Shown in pieces: positions 8,416-17,460 of a DNA stretch of 64,000 bases. Source of the DNA: Pseudomonas brassicacearum subsp. neoaurantiaca. Lineage in GTDB: Bacteria > Pseudomonadota > Gammaproteobacteria > Pseudomonadales > Pseudomonadaceae. Under the pieces are notes generated by a model. That model made no database searches, was not told the DNA's origin, and was given only the letters and a program-made list of their open reading frames with translations. The stretch spans positions 210,884 through 274,883 of the forward strand of contig NZ_VDLV01000055.1 of NCBI RefSeq assembly GCF_013608025.1. Direction: 5' to 3'. Each line of letters starts with the position of its first letter. Within the stretch, counting starts at the first letter, position 1. The position numbers were made by a program, and so were the translations under genes.

Positions 8416-9366
8416 TCAACCATTGCCTGGCACATCCGGCCAAAGGTCCGCCACCAGGAACGCCCGCTCGGCTTCCTCCCATTCGCCTTCGGCATTCTCG
8501 GACAGGCGCACCATCAATTGCGCCGGTGCCATCGGGTCGAGGGCGGTTCGCCAGGCGTCCAGTTGCGCCTCGGTCCACACCTGCTCCGCAGGGTAATGGG
8601 CCGGCGCGAGCCAGGCGGCGCGGGGCAGGGGTTGCCAGTGCCCAGGCGGTCGCTGGGCGACGAATCCCGACCAGTCCCGCTGATGCAGCCAGCGACCGCG
8701 CAAATGCCTGGGGTGCGCGCCGCGCGGTGGTTCGGCCTCGCCCGGCCAGGGGTAAAGCAGGTATCCACCAAGCCAAAGGTGCGAGCGAAACGAATCGATG
8801 CCCAGCGCCGCCAAGGCCTCGCGGCTCTCAGGGCGTGCGGAAATTGGCAGTTGATGCTCACGCAGGTGCGCAAGCTTGCGGTCCAGACGATCATGGCAAC
8901 CGGGGCCGAGCCACTGCGCAGCGTCGTGCCCGTTGCTTTGTTGCGGACCCAGGTACAGCTTGATCGCCAGCTCCAGGTGATGCACACCTTCGCCATCACG
9001 CAGCAGCAGATCCAATTCCCCCAGCGTATGGCCTTCGCGACGAATCGGCAGGTTCGCCGCGATCCATTCGATGCCCGGTGCGTGCTGCACGGCAAACTGC
9101 CACAACCTTTCGTAATAAAGGCCCAGGCGCCGTGTCCGGCCCTGGGACAGGCATTGCAGCAGCGGGTAACTGTCGCGGTCCAGTTGGCGCAGCCAGTGTT
9201 CCAGCCGGTGGGGCTGCTGCACCCAGTCGCTGCCCGCCAGGGGATGGCGCTGGGGCCAAGGCGTGTCGATGAGCATCGGCGGCGCGATGATCACCCACGC
9301 CAGGTCCCGCACTTCGGGATGGCGCAGGCGGCGGGGCAGGTCGAGCAATTCAGGGAACAGGATCAT
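8416..9366 (-). CDS. DUF1853 family protein, possible PD-(D/E)XK-type fold
   Basis: A 316-residue cytosolic protein of the DUF1853 family; function unknown. The N-terminal segment MILFPELLDLPRRLRHPEVRDLAW and the central GELDLLL...VHHLELAIKLY are the family landmarks. The central part has the acid-strand-acid-x-x-x-Lys look of restriction-endonuclease-like folds, to which I recall this family being assigned; nuclease activity is not established. The start at 9366 is chosen over the longer frame from 9480 because that extension would run into nadK. It is divergent from nadK with about 105 bp between the starts. Confidence 0.78.
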   Translation of the reverse strand: MILFPELLDLPRRLRHPEVRDLAWVIIAPPMLIDTPWPQRHPLAGSDWVQQPHRLEHWLRQLDRDSYPLLQCLSQGRTRRLGLYYERLWQFAVQHAPGIEWIAANLPIRREGHTLGELDLLLRDGEGVHHLELAIKLYLGPQQSNGHDAAQWLGPGCHDRLDRKLAHLREHQLPISARPESREALAALGIDSFRSHLWLGGYLLYPWPGEAEPPRGAHPRHLRGRWLHQRDWSGFVAQRPPGHWQPLPRAAWLAPAHYPAEQVWTEAQLDAWRTALDPMAPAQLMVRLSENAEGEWEEAERAFLVADLWPDVPGNG

Positions 9367-9471
9367 GTTGCGAGCATAGCCGTTGCGCTGGAGGCTTAAA
9401 GAATTTTGTCTACGGCGCGCTTTCGCCCATAATCGGGTTTTTCGCCCGCCGCAGACCCTCGCAGGAGCCTC

Positions 9472-10362
9472 ATGGAGCAATTTCGCAATATCGGCATCAT
9501 CGGTCGCCTGGGCAGTTCACAGGTGCTGGACACCGTTCGCCGTCTCAAACGCTTCCTCCTGGAGCGGCATCTGCACGTGATCCTCGAAGACACCATCGCC
9601 GAAGTGCTGCCGGGCCACGGCCTGCAGACGTCGTCGCGCAAGATGCTCGGCGAAGTCTGCGACATGGTCATCGTCGTCGGCGGCGACGGTAGCCTGCTGG
9701 GCGCTGCCCGGGCCTTGGCGCGGCACAACATCCCGGTGCTGGGGATCAACCGGGGCAGCCTCGGGTTCCTGACCGATATCCGCCCTGACGAGCTGGAAAT
9801 CAAGGTCGCCGAGGTGCTGGACGGCCATTACCTGGTGGAAAACCGCTTCCTGCTGCAAGCCGAGGTCCGTCGTCACGCCGAGGCCATCGGCCAGGGCGAT
9901 GCCCTCAATGACGTGGTGCTGCACCCTGGCAAGTCCACGCGCATGATCGAATTCGAGCTGTACATCGACGGCCAGTTTGTCTGCAGCCAGAAAGCCGACG
10001 GCCTGATCGTCGCCACGCCAACCGGTTCCACCGCCTATGCCCTATCGGCCGGCGGCCCGATCATGCATCCCAAGCTCGACGCTATTGTGATTGTGCCCAT
10101 GTACCCCCATACCTTGTCTGGGCGACCGATCGTGGTCGATGGCAACAGTGAGCTGAAAATCGTCGTGTCCAAGGATATGCAGATCTACCCGCAAGTGTCG
10201 TGTGACGGCCAGAACCATTTCACCTGCGCGCCAGGTGACACCATCACCGTCAGCAAGAAAGCCCAGAAGCTGCGCCTGATCCACCCGCTGGATCACAACT
10301 ACTACGAAGTCTGCCGGACCAAGCTCGGCTGGGGCAGTCGTCTGGGGGGTGGAGGCGACTGA
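9472..10362 (+). CDS. nadK: NAD kinase
   Basis: Phosphorylates NAD to NADP in the cytosol, using ATP or polyphosphate. The 296-residue protein has the diagnostic GGDGS motif at residues 70-74 and the ALNDVVLH segment carrying the NAD-contacting Asn-Asp. The ATPTGSTAY glycine-rich loop follows. Its TGA at 10360-10362 overlaps the ATG of the phosphoesterase gene by one base (TGATG), so it heads a tightly packed forward run of genes to pepN. Confidence 0.97.
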   Translation: MEQFRNIGIIGRLGSSQVLDTVRRLKRFLLERHLHVILEDTIAEVLPGHGLQTSSRKMLGEVCDMVIVVGGDGSLLGAARALARHNIPVLGINRGSLGFLTDIRPDELEIKVAEVLDGHYLVENRFLLQAEVRRHAEAIGQGDALNDVVLHPGKSTRMIEFELYIDGQFVCSQKADGLIVATPTGSTAYALSAGGPIMHPKLDAIVIVPMYPHTLSGRPIVVDGNSELKIVVSKDMQIYPQVSCDGQNHFTCAPGDTITVSKKAQKLRLIHPLDHNYYEVCRTKLGWGSRLGGGGD

Positions 10363-11333
10363 TGCTCGATCCCGCGCGCAGTTACGACCTGATCGGCGAC
10401 GTGCACGGATGCGCCTTGACCCTGGAACACCTGCTGGACCGACTCGGTTACCACAAGCAGGGCGGGGTCTGGCGGCATCCGTCGCGCATGGCCGTGTTCC
10501 TGGGCGACATCATCGACCGTGGCCCGCGGATTCGCGAGGCGCTGCACATCGTCCATGACATGGTCGTGGCCGGCCAGGCGCTGTGCATCATGGGCAACCA
10601 CGAATTCAACGCCCTGGGTTGGAGCACGCCGGCATTGCCGGGCAGCGGCCAGCGCTACGTGCGCGAACACACGCCGCGCCACGCCCGCCTGCTCAGCGAG
10701 ACCCTGACCCAATTCGAACAGCACCCTGGCGACTGGCAGGACTTCCTCAAGTGGTTCTATGAGCTGCCGCTGTTTGTCGATGCCGGCCGTTTCCGCGTGG
10801 TTCACGCCTGCTGGGACGCGGGCCTGATCGAGCCCTTGCGCGGCCTGTTCCCGGATGGCTGCATCGACGAGCATTTTCTCCAGGCGTCGGCCGAGTCGGG
10901 CAGTTTCGCCTGTACCGTGTTCGACCGCTTGCTGCGTGGTACGGACATGCGCCTGCCCCATGGCATGACCCTGACCGGCGGCGACGGCCTGACGCGGGCA
11001 TTCTTCCGCACCAAATTCTGGGAAGACAACCCGCAAACCTACGGCGACATCGTCTTCCAGCCCGATGCATTGCCGGAGCCGGTGGCGCGCACGCCGTTGA
11101 CCCCGGACGAGAAAAACAACCTGCTGCGTTATGGCGTCGATGAGCCGATGCTGTTCGTCGGCCACTATTGGCGCAGCGGCAAGCCCGCGCCGATCCGTCC
11201 GAACCTGGCGTGCCTGGACTACAGCGCGGTGCTCTACGGCAAGTTGGTCGCCTATCGCCTCGACCAGGAAACCCGCCTCGATCCGCACAAGTTCGTCTGG
11301 GTGAACGTCGAGCGACCGGAGGTGGTGCGATGA
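10362..11333 (+). CDS. Calcineurin-like metallophosphoesterase
   Basis: A 323-residue phosphoesterase of the PPP/diadenosine-tetraphosphatase-like type; natural substrate unknown. The metal-ligand motifs are in order: DVHG at 13-16, GDIIDRG at 48-54, GNHE at 78-81, and a later FVGHYW. It is translationally coupled at both ends: one-base overlap with nadK and an ATGA overlap with the rhomboid gene. The coupling suggests one transcript but does not reveal a shared function. Confidence 0.9.
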   Translation: MLDPARSYDLIGDVHGCALTLEHLLDRLGYHKQGGVWRHPSRMAVFLGDIIDRGPRIREALHIVHDMVVAGQALCIMGNHEFNALGWSTPALPGSGQRYVREHTPRHARLLSETLTQFEQHPGDWQDFLKWFYELPLFVDAGRFRVVHACWDAGLIEPLRGLFPDGCIDEHFLQASAESGSFACTVFDRLLRGTDMRLPHGMTLTGGDGLTRAFFRTKFWEDNPQTYGDIVFQPDALPEPVARTPLTPDEKNNLLRYGVDEPMLFVGHYWRSGKPAPIRPNLACLDYSAVLYGKLVAYRLDQETRLDPHKFVWVNVERPEVVR

Positions 11334-12202
11334 GTGCCGTGGCCGTCCTGCGCTTGCCCCTGGGCGTGGACCTGAGTGGTTTCGTCAAGTTGCTGCACCG
11401 CATGCAAGTGCCCCATCGGGTCAGCGAAGAGGCGGGCGAGCAGGTGCTGTGGGTGCCGGATGAAATCAGTGAGGACGTGCGTTCGTTGTACCAGCGTTTT
11501 CCCGCTGGTGATCCCGACCAACAGCTGGAGCTTCCGGACATGGGCGGCACGTCCCGGCGCCCCGGGTTCGTCGCGCAGTTGACCCGCAGCCCGGTGACGG
11601 CCTTGGTGCTGTTGCTGAGCCTGATCGTCAGCGCCGTCACGCTGCTGGGGGATAATCTTGAGGCCCTGCGCTGGTTGACCTTCTTGGAATTTCGCGTCGT
11701 CGGCGACTACATCCAGTTCACGCCGTTGGCCGATAGCCTGGCGGCGGGGCAGTGGTGGCGCCTGGTGACGCCGATGCTGATTCACTTCGGTTTCCTGCAC
11801 ATCGCCATGAACGGCATGTGGTATTGGGAGTTGGGGCGACGGATCGAAGCGCGCCAGGGCGGCATCAACCTGTTGGGGCTGACACTGCTGTTCAGCCTGG
11901 TCTCCAATTTCAGCCAGTACTTTTTCAGCGGCCCGACGCTGTTCGGCGGCTTGTCGGGTGTCTTGTACGGCCTGCTGGGGCATTGCTGGATCTACCAATT
12001 GCTCGCGCCGAACCCGGCGTATCACTTGCCCCGTGGGGTGTTGGTGATGATGCTGGTGTGGTTGCTGCTATGCCTGTCCGGCCTGGTCTCGTTGATCGGT
12101 TTTGGTGAGATCGCCAACGCGGCCCATGTCGGCGGGCTGCTCGTCGGCTGCTTCACCGGGCTGTTGGGCGGGCTCTTCGCTCGCCGTAAAATGGCCCTCT
12201 GA
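11330..12202 (+). CDS. Rhomboid-family intramembrane serine protease
   Basis: A 290-residue inner-membrane protease that cleaves transmembrane substrates. Residues 1-75 form a soluble N-terminal domain like that of GlpG. About six membrane segments follow. The catalytic dyad is present: Ser209 in GGLSGVLYG and His266 in NAAHVGGLL. The HFGFLHIAMNGMW motif before the Ser helix is also canonical. The start at 11330 overlaps the previous stop as ATGA. Substrates cannot be deduced from the context. Confidence 0.93.
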   Translation: MSAVAVLRLPLGVDLSGFVKLLHRMQVPHRVSEEAGEQVLWVPDEISEDVRSLYQRFPAGDPDQQLELPDMGGTSRRPGFVAQLTRSPVTALVLLLSLIVSAVTLLGDNLEALRWLTFLEFRVVGDYIQFTPLADSLAAGQWWRLVTPMLIHFGFLHIAMNGMWYWELGRRIEARQGGINLLGLTLLFSLVSNFSQYFFSGPTLFGGLSGVLYGLLGHCWIYQLLAPNPAYHLPRGVLVMMLVWLLLCLSGLVSLIGFGEIANAAHVGGLLVGCFTGLLGGLFARRKMAL

Positions 12203-12248
12203 CTGGCGCCTGTGTCTATTTGAGAATGCGCGATTGCGCGGAGAACCC

Positions 12249-12509
12249 ATGTCTTCCTTCAATGAAATGATCCAGAACATCACCCCCGACATCTACCGCA
12301 GCCTGAAGCTGGCCGTGGAAATCGGTAAATGGGCCGATGGCAACAAGCTCACCGCCGAGCAGCGCGAACTGTCCTTGCAGGCGATGATCGCCTGGGAAAT
12401 CCAGAACCTGCCTGAAGAAGAGCGCACCGGCTACATGGGCCCGCAGGAATGCCAGTCGAAAGCCACTGAAGTGCCGAATATCCTGTTCAAGTCGGACGCC
12501 ATCCATTGA
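12249..12509 (+). CDS. DUF1315 (YeaC-like) protein
   Basis: An 86-residue soluble protein of the DUF1315/YeaC family, unknown function. The family core is recognisable in FNEMIQNITPDIYRSLKLAV and GKWADGNKLTAEQ, ending in PNILFKSDAIH. The start ATG at 12249 gives the conserved MSSFNEMI N-terminus. Its stop overlaps the next gene's TTG start (TTGA), so the two are probably translated together. Confidence 0.85.
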   Translation: MSSFNEMIQNITPDIYRSLKLAVEIGKWADGNKLTAEQRELSLQAMIAWEIQNLPEEERTGYMGPQECQSKATEVPNILFKSDAIH

Positions 12510-13336
12510 TCGAGATTGGCCGCGGTGCAATCAGCAAGATGTCGGCACGCCTTGACGGGCCGACCGTTCAATACGCCTTTCGCCTGGGTGATGTCGAGGT
12601 GCCGGTCAATCCGTTGATCGGCAGTACGATTCGCCTGGAATACCTCGGTGCGATCCACTGCACCCACTGCGGACGCCGGACCAAGACCAGCTTCAGCCAG
12701 GGTTATTGCTACCCGTGCATGACCAAGCTGGCGCAATGCGACCTGTGCATCATGAGCCCCGAGCGCTGCCATTTCGACGCGGGCACCTGTCGGGATCCGG
12801 CCTGGGGCGAGCAGTTCTGCATGACCGATCACGTTGTCTACCTGGCCAATTCGTCGGGCGTAAAGGTCGGCATCACCCGCGCCACGCAACTGCCTACGCG
12901 CTGGCTCGACCAGGGCGCGAGCCAGGCGCTGCCGATCCTGCGGGTTGCGACCCGCCAGCAGTCGGGCTTTGTCGAAGACCTGTTTCGCAGCCAAGTGGCA
13001 GACAAGACCAACTGGCGCGCCTTGCTCAAGGGCGACGCGGCAGCGGTGGATCTGCCGGCGATCCGCGATTCGCTGTTCGAAAGCTGTGCCCAGGGCTTGC
13101 AGGGGCTTCAGGAACGATTCGGCTTGCAGGCGATCCAGACCATAGCGGACGTCGAGCCTATCGAGATCCGTTACCCGGTGCAGCAGTATCCGGCCAAGAT
13201 CGTCAGCTTCAACCTGGACAAGAACCCGATCGCCGAAGGCACGCTGCTGGGCATCAAGGGCCAGTACCTGATTTTCGACACTGGCGTGATCAATATTCGT
13301 AAGTACACGGCTTACCAGCTCGCCGTGCATCAGTAG
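12506..13336 (+). CDS. DUF2797 zinc-binding protein with GIY-YIG-like segment
   Basis: A 276-residue protein of the DUF2797 family; function unknown. Residues about 50-95 carry cysteines arranged as zinc-ligand pairs (CTHC, GYCYPC, CDLC, then C in ERCHF and GTCRDP). Directly after comes HVVYLANSSGVKVGITR...LPTRWLDQGA, which resembles the first strands and Arg helix of GIY-YIG nucleases. The frame can start at TTG 12506, overlapping the previous stop, or at ATG 12539; the TTG gives the fuller N-terminus MIEIGRGAISK. It lies 13 bp upstream of pepN and is probably in the same transcript. Confidence 0.82.
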   Translation: MIEIGRGAISKMSARLDGPTVQYAFRLGDVEVPVNPLIGSTIRLEYLGAIHCTHCGRRTKTSFSQGYCYPCMTKLAQCDLCIMSPERCHFDAGTCRDPAWGEQFCMTDHVVYLANSSGVKVGITRATQLPTRWLDQGASQALPILRVATRQQSGFVEDLFRSQVADKTNWRALLKGDAAAVDLPAIRDSLFESCAQGLQGLQERFGLQAIQTIADVEPIEIRYPVQQYPAKIVSFNLDKNPIAEGTLLGIKGQYLIFDTGVINIRKYTAYQLAVHQ

Positions 13337-13349
13337 AAGGATTCGACCC

Positions 13350-16007
13350 ATGCGCACCGAACAACCGAAGATGATCTACCTGAAGGACTATCAGGCCCCC
13401 GAATACCTGATCGACGAGACGCACCTGACCTTCGAGTTGTTCGAGGACCACAGCCTGGTCCATGCGCAACTGGTGATGCGCCGCAACCCCGAGCGCGGCG
13501 CCGGTTTGCCGCCGCTGGTGCTCGATGGTCAGCAACTGGAGTTGCTGTCGATCAAGCTTGACGACGCTGACCTGGGGCAGGGCGACTATCAATTGGATGA
13601 CAGCCACCTGACCTTGCAGCCCAAGGCCCAGGCGTTCACGGTAGACACCACCGTGCGTATCCACCCGGAAACCAACACGGCCCTGGAAGGCCTGTACAAA
13701 TCCGGCAGCATGTTCTGCACCCAGTGCGAGGCCGAAGGCTTCCGCAAGATCACCTACTACCTCGACCGCCCGGACGTGATGAGCAAGTTCACCACCACCG
13801 TGGTGGCCGAACAGCACAGCTATCCGGTGCTGCTGTCCAACGGCAACCCGATCGCCAGCGGCCCCGGTGAAGACGGCCGGCACTGGGCGACCTGGGAAGA
13901 CCCGTTCAAGAAACCCGCCTATCTGTTCGCCCTGGTCGCCGGCGACCTGTGGTGCGTCGAAGACACCTTCACCACCATGACCGAGCGCACCGTGGCGCTG
14001 CGCATCTACGTCGAGCCGGAAAACATCGACAAGTGCCAGCACGCCATGACCAGCCTGAAGAAATCGATGCGCTGGGACGAAGAGGTGTATGGCCGCGAGT
14101 ACGACCTCGACATCTTCATGATTGTCGCGGTCAACGACTTCAACATGGGCGCCATGGAAAACAAGGGCCTCAATATCTTCAACTCCAGCGCCGTGCTGGC
14201 CCGTGCCGAAACCGCCACCGACGCCGCGCACCAGCGGGTCGAGGCGATCGTCGCCCACGAATACTTCCATAACTGGTCGGGCAACCGCGTGACCTGCCGC
14301 GACTGGTTCCAGTTGTCGCTCAAGGAAGGTTTCACGGTGTTCCGCGACGCCGGGTTCTCGGCCGACATGAACTCGGCCACCGTCAAGCGCATCCAGGACG
14401 TGGCCTACCTGCGTACCCACCAGTTTGCCGAAGACGCCGGTCCGATGGCTCACCCGGTGCGTCCGGACAGCTTCATCGAGATCTCCAACTTCTACACCCT
14501 GACCGTGTACGAAAAGGGCTCGGAAGTGGTCGGCATGATCCACACCCTGTTGGGCGCCGAAGGCTTCCGCAAGGGCAGCGACCTGTATTTCGAGCGCCAC
14601 GACGGCCAAGCCGTGACCTGCGACGACTTCATCAAGGCCATGGAAGACGCCAACGGTGTCGACCTGAGCCAATTCAAGCGCTGGTACAGCCAGGCCGGTA
14701 CGCCGCGCCTGGTGGTCAGCGAGTCCTACGACGCGGCGGCCAAGACCTACAGCCTGACCTTCCGCCAGAGCTGCCCGCCAACACCGGACAAGGCAGAAAA
14801 ACTGCCCTTCGTGATTCCGGTCGAGTTGGGCCTGCTCGCCAGCAACGGCGCTGAAATTCCACTGCGACTGAGCGGCGAAGCGGCGGCCAGCGGCACGACT
14901 CGGGTGATTTCGGTGACCGAAGCCGAGCAGACCTTCACTTTCGTCGATATCGCTGAAAAGCCTCTGCCTTCGTTGCTGCGCGGTTTCTCGGCGCCGGTGA
15001 AGCTGAGTTTCCCATACGACCGCGACCAACTGATGTTCCTGATGCAGCACGACAGCGACGGCTTCAACCGCTGGGATGCCGGCCAGCAATTGTCGGTGCA
15101 GGTGTTGCAAGAGTTGATCGGCCAGCATCAGAAGGGTGAAAGCCTGGTGCTGGATCCTCGGCTGGTGAGCGCGTTGCGCACCGTGTTGTCGGACGAATCC
15201 CTGGACCAGGCGATGGTCGCGGAAATGCTCTCGCTGCCAAGCGAAGCCTACCTGACCGAAATCAGCGAAGTGGCGGATGTCGAGGCGATCCACGCCGCTC
15301 GTGAGTTCGCTCGCCAGCAGTTGGCTGACAGCTTGTTCGAGGCCTTGTGGCTGCGCTACGAAGCCAACCGCGACCTGTCCAAGCGCACGCCATACGTGGC
15401 CGAGGCCGAGCATTTCGCCCGCCGCGCGCTGCAGAATATTGCGCTGTCGTACCTGATGCTGACCGACAAGCCGGAAGTGTTGAGCGCGACGCTGGAGCAG
15501 TTCGACACCGCCGACAACATGACCGAGCGCCTGACGGCACTCGCCGTGCTGGTGAACTCGCCGTTCGAGGCCGAGAAGGCCAAGGCGCTGGAAGTGTTCG
15601 CGGAAAACTTCAAAGGCAACCCGCTGGTGATGGACCAATGGTTCAGCGTCCAGGCCGGCAGCCCGTTGCCGGGTGGGCTGGCGCGGGTCAAGGCCTTGAT
15701 GGAACACCCTGCGTTCAATATCAAGAACCCGAACAAGGTGCGGGCGCTGGTCGGTGCGTTTGCCGGGCAGAACCTGATCAACTTCCACGCTGCCGACGGC
15801 TCGGGCTACCGCTTCTTGGCTGACCTGGTCATCCAGCTCAACGCTTTCAATCCGCAGATTGCCTCGCGGCAACTGGCCCCGCTGACCCGCTGGCGCAAAT
15901 ACGACAGCGCCCGCCAAGCACTGATGAAAGCCGAGCTGGAACGCATCCTGGCGTCAGGCGGGCTGTCGGCCGATGTGTTCGAGGTGGTGAGCAAGAGCTT
16001 GGCTTGA
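13350..16007 (+). CDS. pepN: Aminopeptidase N (M1 family)
   Basis: Large cytosolic zinc aminopeptidase, 885 residues, which trims peptides in late protein turnover. The zinc site HEYFH is at residues 303-307, with the third ligand Glu326 in SLKEGF. The substrate-anchoring motif GAMEN is at 267-271. The order of an N-terminal beta domain, thermolysin-like domain, Ig-like domain and C-terminal helical superhelix fits the gammaproteobacterial PepN type. It ends the forward run that begins with nadK; a REPIN follows 20 bp after the stop. Confidence 0.97.
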   Translation: MRTEQPKMIYLKDYQAPEYLIDETHLTFELFEDHSLVHAQLVMRRNPERGAGLPPLVLDGQQLELLSIKLDDADLGQGDYQLDDSHLTLQPKAQAFTVDTTVRIHPETNTALEGLYKSGSMFCTQCEAEGFRKITYYLDRPDVMSKFTTTVVAEQHSYPVLLSNGNPIASGPGEDGRHWATWEDPFKKPAYLFALVAGDLWCVEDTFTTMTERTVALRIYVEPENIDKCQHAMTSLKKSMRWDEEVYGREYDLDIFMIVAVNDFNMGAMENKGLNIFNSSAVLARAETATDAAHQRVEAIVAHEYFHNWSGNRVTCRDWFQLSLKEGFTVFRDAGFSADMNSATVKRIQDVAYLRTHQFAEDAGPMAHPVRPDSFIEISNFYTLTVYEKGSEVVGMIHTLLGAEGFRKGSDLYFERHDGQAVTCDDFIKAMEDANGVDLSQFKRWYSQAGTPRLVVSESYDAAAKTYSLTFRQSCPPTPDKAEKLPFVIPVELGLLASNGAEIPLRLSGEAAASGTTRVISVTEAEQTFTFVDIAEKPLPSLLRGFSAPVKLSFPYDRDQLMFLMQHDSDGFNRWDAGQQLSVQVLQELIGQHQKGESLVLDPRLVSALRTVLSDESLDQAMVAEMLSLPSEAYLTEISEVADVEAIHAAREFARQQLADSLFEALWLRYEANRDLSKRTPYVAEAEHFARRALQNIALSYLMLTDKPEVLSATLEQFDTADNMTERLTALAVLVNSPFEAEKAKALEVFAENFKGNPLVMDQWFSVQAGSPLPGGLARVKALMEHPAFNIKNPNKVRALVGAFAGQNLINFHAADGSGYRFLADLVIQLNAFNPQIASRQLAPLTRWRKYDSARQALMKAELERILASGGLSADVFEVVSKSLA

Positions 16008-16027
16008 CCGGGCTTCGCATTGCCTTT

Positions 16028-16156
16028 TGTGGCGAGGGAGCTTGCTCCCGCTGGAGGCCGAAGGACTCCTTTTCTTGATTTACGTGCCTTCACTGGCGAA
16101 ACGAATCAAGATCAGGCCTGCTTCGCAGGCCAGCGGGAGCAAGCTCCCTCGCCACA
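16028..16156. repeat. REPIN, type A pair, in the 357-bp pepN-downstream gap
   Basis: Inverted type A repeats from 16028 to 16156, spaced about 79 bp apart. The gap from 16008 to 16364 otherwise holds an AT-richer stretch near 16208-16225 (TTAACAAAAGATAA), which is a plausible promoter region for the next gene, and the A-rich motif at 16340-16350. No further gene is seen in it. Confidence 0.88.
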
Positions 16157-16339
16157 TTCATCACCCTCACGAATGTCTTCTGATTCACCCCAGGCCGATA
16201 TCCCCCACGGTTAACAAAAGATAACGTGGCGTCGATTGTCAGACCTTTCGAAAGCCCGATAGGATAGGTCAGCTTCCGAAGTGGCTCTAGATTGCAGGTT
16301 TCAGGGCTATGCCCGAGGACCGGCAAGGTACCAGGCCAT

Positions 16340-16350
16340 AACAATAATAA
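16340..16350 (+). promoter_or_regulatory. Candidate Crc/Hfq site (AAnAAnAAnAA)
   Basis: AACAATAATAA lies directly upstream of the GGGGGAAAGG ribosome site of the YCF48-like gene. It matches the AAnAAnAA pattern that Hfq, assisted by Crc, uses to block translation of catabolic genes in pseudomonads. Confidence 0.5.
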
Positions 16351-16364
16351 TGGGGGAAAGGTCT

Positions 16365-17417
16365 ATGAATGAGCCTGTCATGGCTGTGGGCCGCTGCCGG
16401 CCGCCGATGCTGCGCCGTGTGGCGTTGCTGGCCTCGGCGCTCTCGCTGCTGGGCTCTGTCGTGTTGTCGGCACCGGTGCTTGCGGTGGCGGCATCGACGT
16501 CCGATGTCATCTATTCCGTCGAATCGGCCAAGGCCAGCAAGACCCTGATGCTCGATGTGGTGCATGCCGGCCAGCGCCTGGTGGCGGTCGGTGACCGAGG
16601 GCATATCGTCTATTCCGATGACCAGGGCAAGTCCTGGACCCAGGCCAAGGTGCCAACCCGTCAATTGCTCACCGCCGTATTTTTCGTCGATGACAAACAC
16701 GGCTGGGCCGTGGGGCACGACGCGCAGATCCTTGCCAGCGAAGACGGCGGCAGCACCTGGACCAAGCAATTCGAAGACCTCCCCCGTGAAGCACCGTTGC
16801 TGGACATCTGGTTCCGGGACGCCAGCCATGGTTTCGCCGTGGGCGCCTACGGGGCGCTGTACGAGACCTCCGACGGTGGCAAGCACTGGGAAGACGCCAG
16901 CGACCGTCTCGACAATGAAGATCAATACCACCTCAACGCCATCGCTGCCGTGAAGGATGCCGGGCTGTTCGTCGTCGGCGAGGCCGGTAGCATGTTCCGT
17001 TCCGCCGACTGGGGGCAGACCTGGGAAAAACTCCAGGGGCCATATGAAGGCTCGCTGTTTGGCGTCATCGGCACCGCCCAGCCTTCGACGCTGTTGGCCT
17101 ACGGCCTTCGCGGCAATCTTTACCGTTCCGTCGATTTCGGCACGACGTGGGAGCAGGTCGAGCTCAAGGCCGCCCGTGGCGCGCTGGAGTTCGGCTTGTC
17201 GGGCGCGACGCTGTTGGCGGACGGCTCGATCGTGATCGTCGGCAATGGTGGCAGCGTGATCCGCAGCACCGACGACGGCGTGACGTTCAGTGTGTTCAAC
17301 CGCCCCGACCGTATTTCCGTAGCGGCCGTCACGGCGGCGGGCAACGGCAACCTGATCCTGGCGGGACAGGGCGGCGTTCGCGCCACCACGTCCACTGGCG
17401 CCGAACTGAGCAAATGA
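16365..17417 (+). CDS. Exported YCF48/BNR-type beta-propeller protein
   Basis: A 350-residue protein with an N-terminal signal sequence (positively charged MLRRVALL start, hydrophobic core, AVAAS at the likely cleavage site near residue 45). The rest is a series of Asp-box repeats such as YSDDQGKSWTQ, SEDGGSTWTK, TSDGGKHWED, SADWGQTWEK and SVDFGTTWEQ, i.e. a YCF48/HCF136-like propeller. In pseudomonads such proteins are found next to MMPL/RND transporters, as here (43 bp before the next gene), and are thought to act with them in the periplasm. The start at 16365 follows a strong purine-rich ribosome site. Confidence 0.85.
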   Translation: MNEPVMAVGRCRPPMLRRVALLASALSLLGSVVLSAPVLAVAASTSDVIYSVESAKASKTLMLDVVHAGQRLVAVGDRGHIVYSDDQGKSWTQAKVPTRQLLTAVFFVDDKHGWAVGHDAQILASEDGGSTWTKQFEDLPREAPLLDIWFRDASHGFAVGAYGALYETSDGGKHWEDASDRLDNEDQYHLNAIAAVKDAGLFVVGEAGSMFRSADWGQTWEKLQGPYEGSLFGVIGTAQPSTLLAYGLRGNLYRSVDFGTTWEQVELKAARGALEFGLSGATLLADGSIVIVGNGGSVIRSTDDGVTFSVFNRPDRISVAAVTAAGNGNLILAGQGGVRATTSTGAELSK

Positions 17418-17439
17418 GCCGGGCCTGTCAGACGGGCAC

Positions 17440-17450
17440 AATAACAACAA
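17440..17450 (+). promoter_or_regulatory. Candidate Crc/Hfq site (AAnAAnAAnAA)
   Basis: AATAACAACAA ends 10 bases before the ATG of the MMPL gene and abuts the AAGGCGG ribosome site. It is the same motif class as upstream of its partner gene. Confidence 0.55.
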
Positions 17451-17460
17451 GGCGGACCCC

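Noticed and set aside
13290..15917. Long antisense open frame of 875 codons opposite pepN
   Set aside because: It mirrors the codon pattern of pepN, has low-complexity His/Gln/Val-rich translation and no motif; a usual GC-rich antisense shadow.
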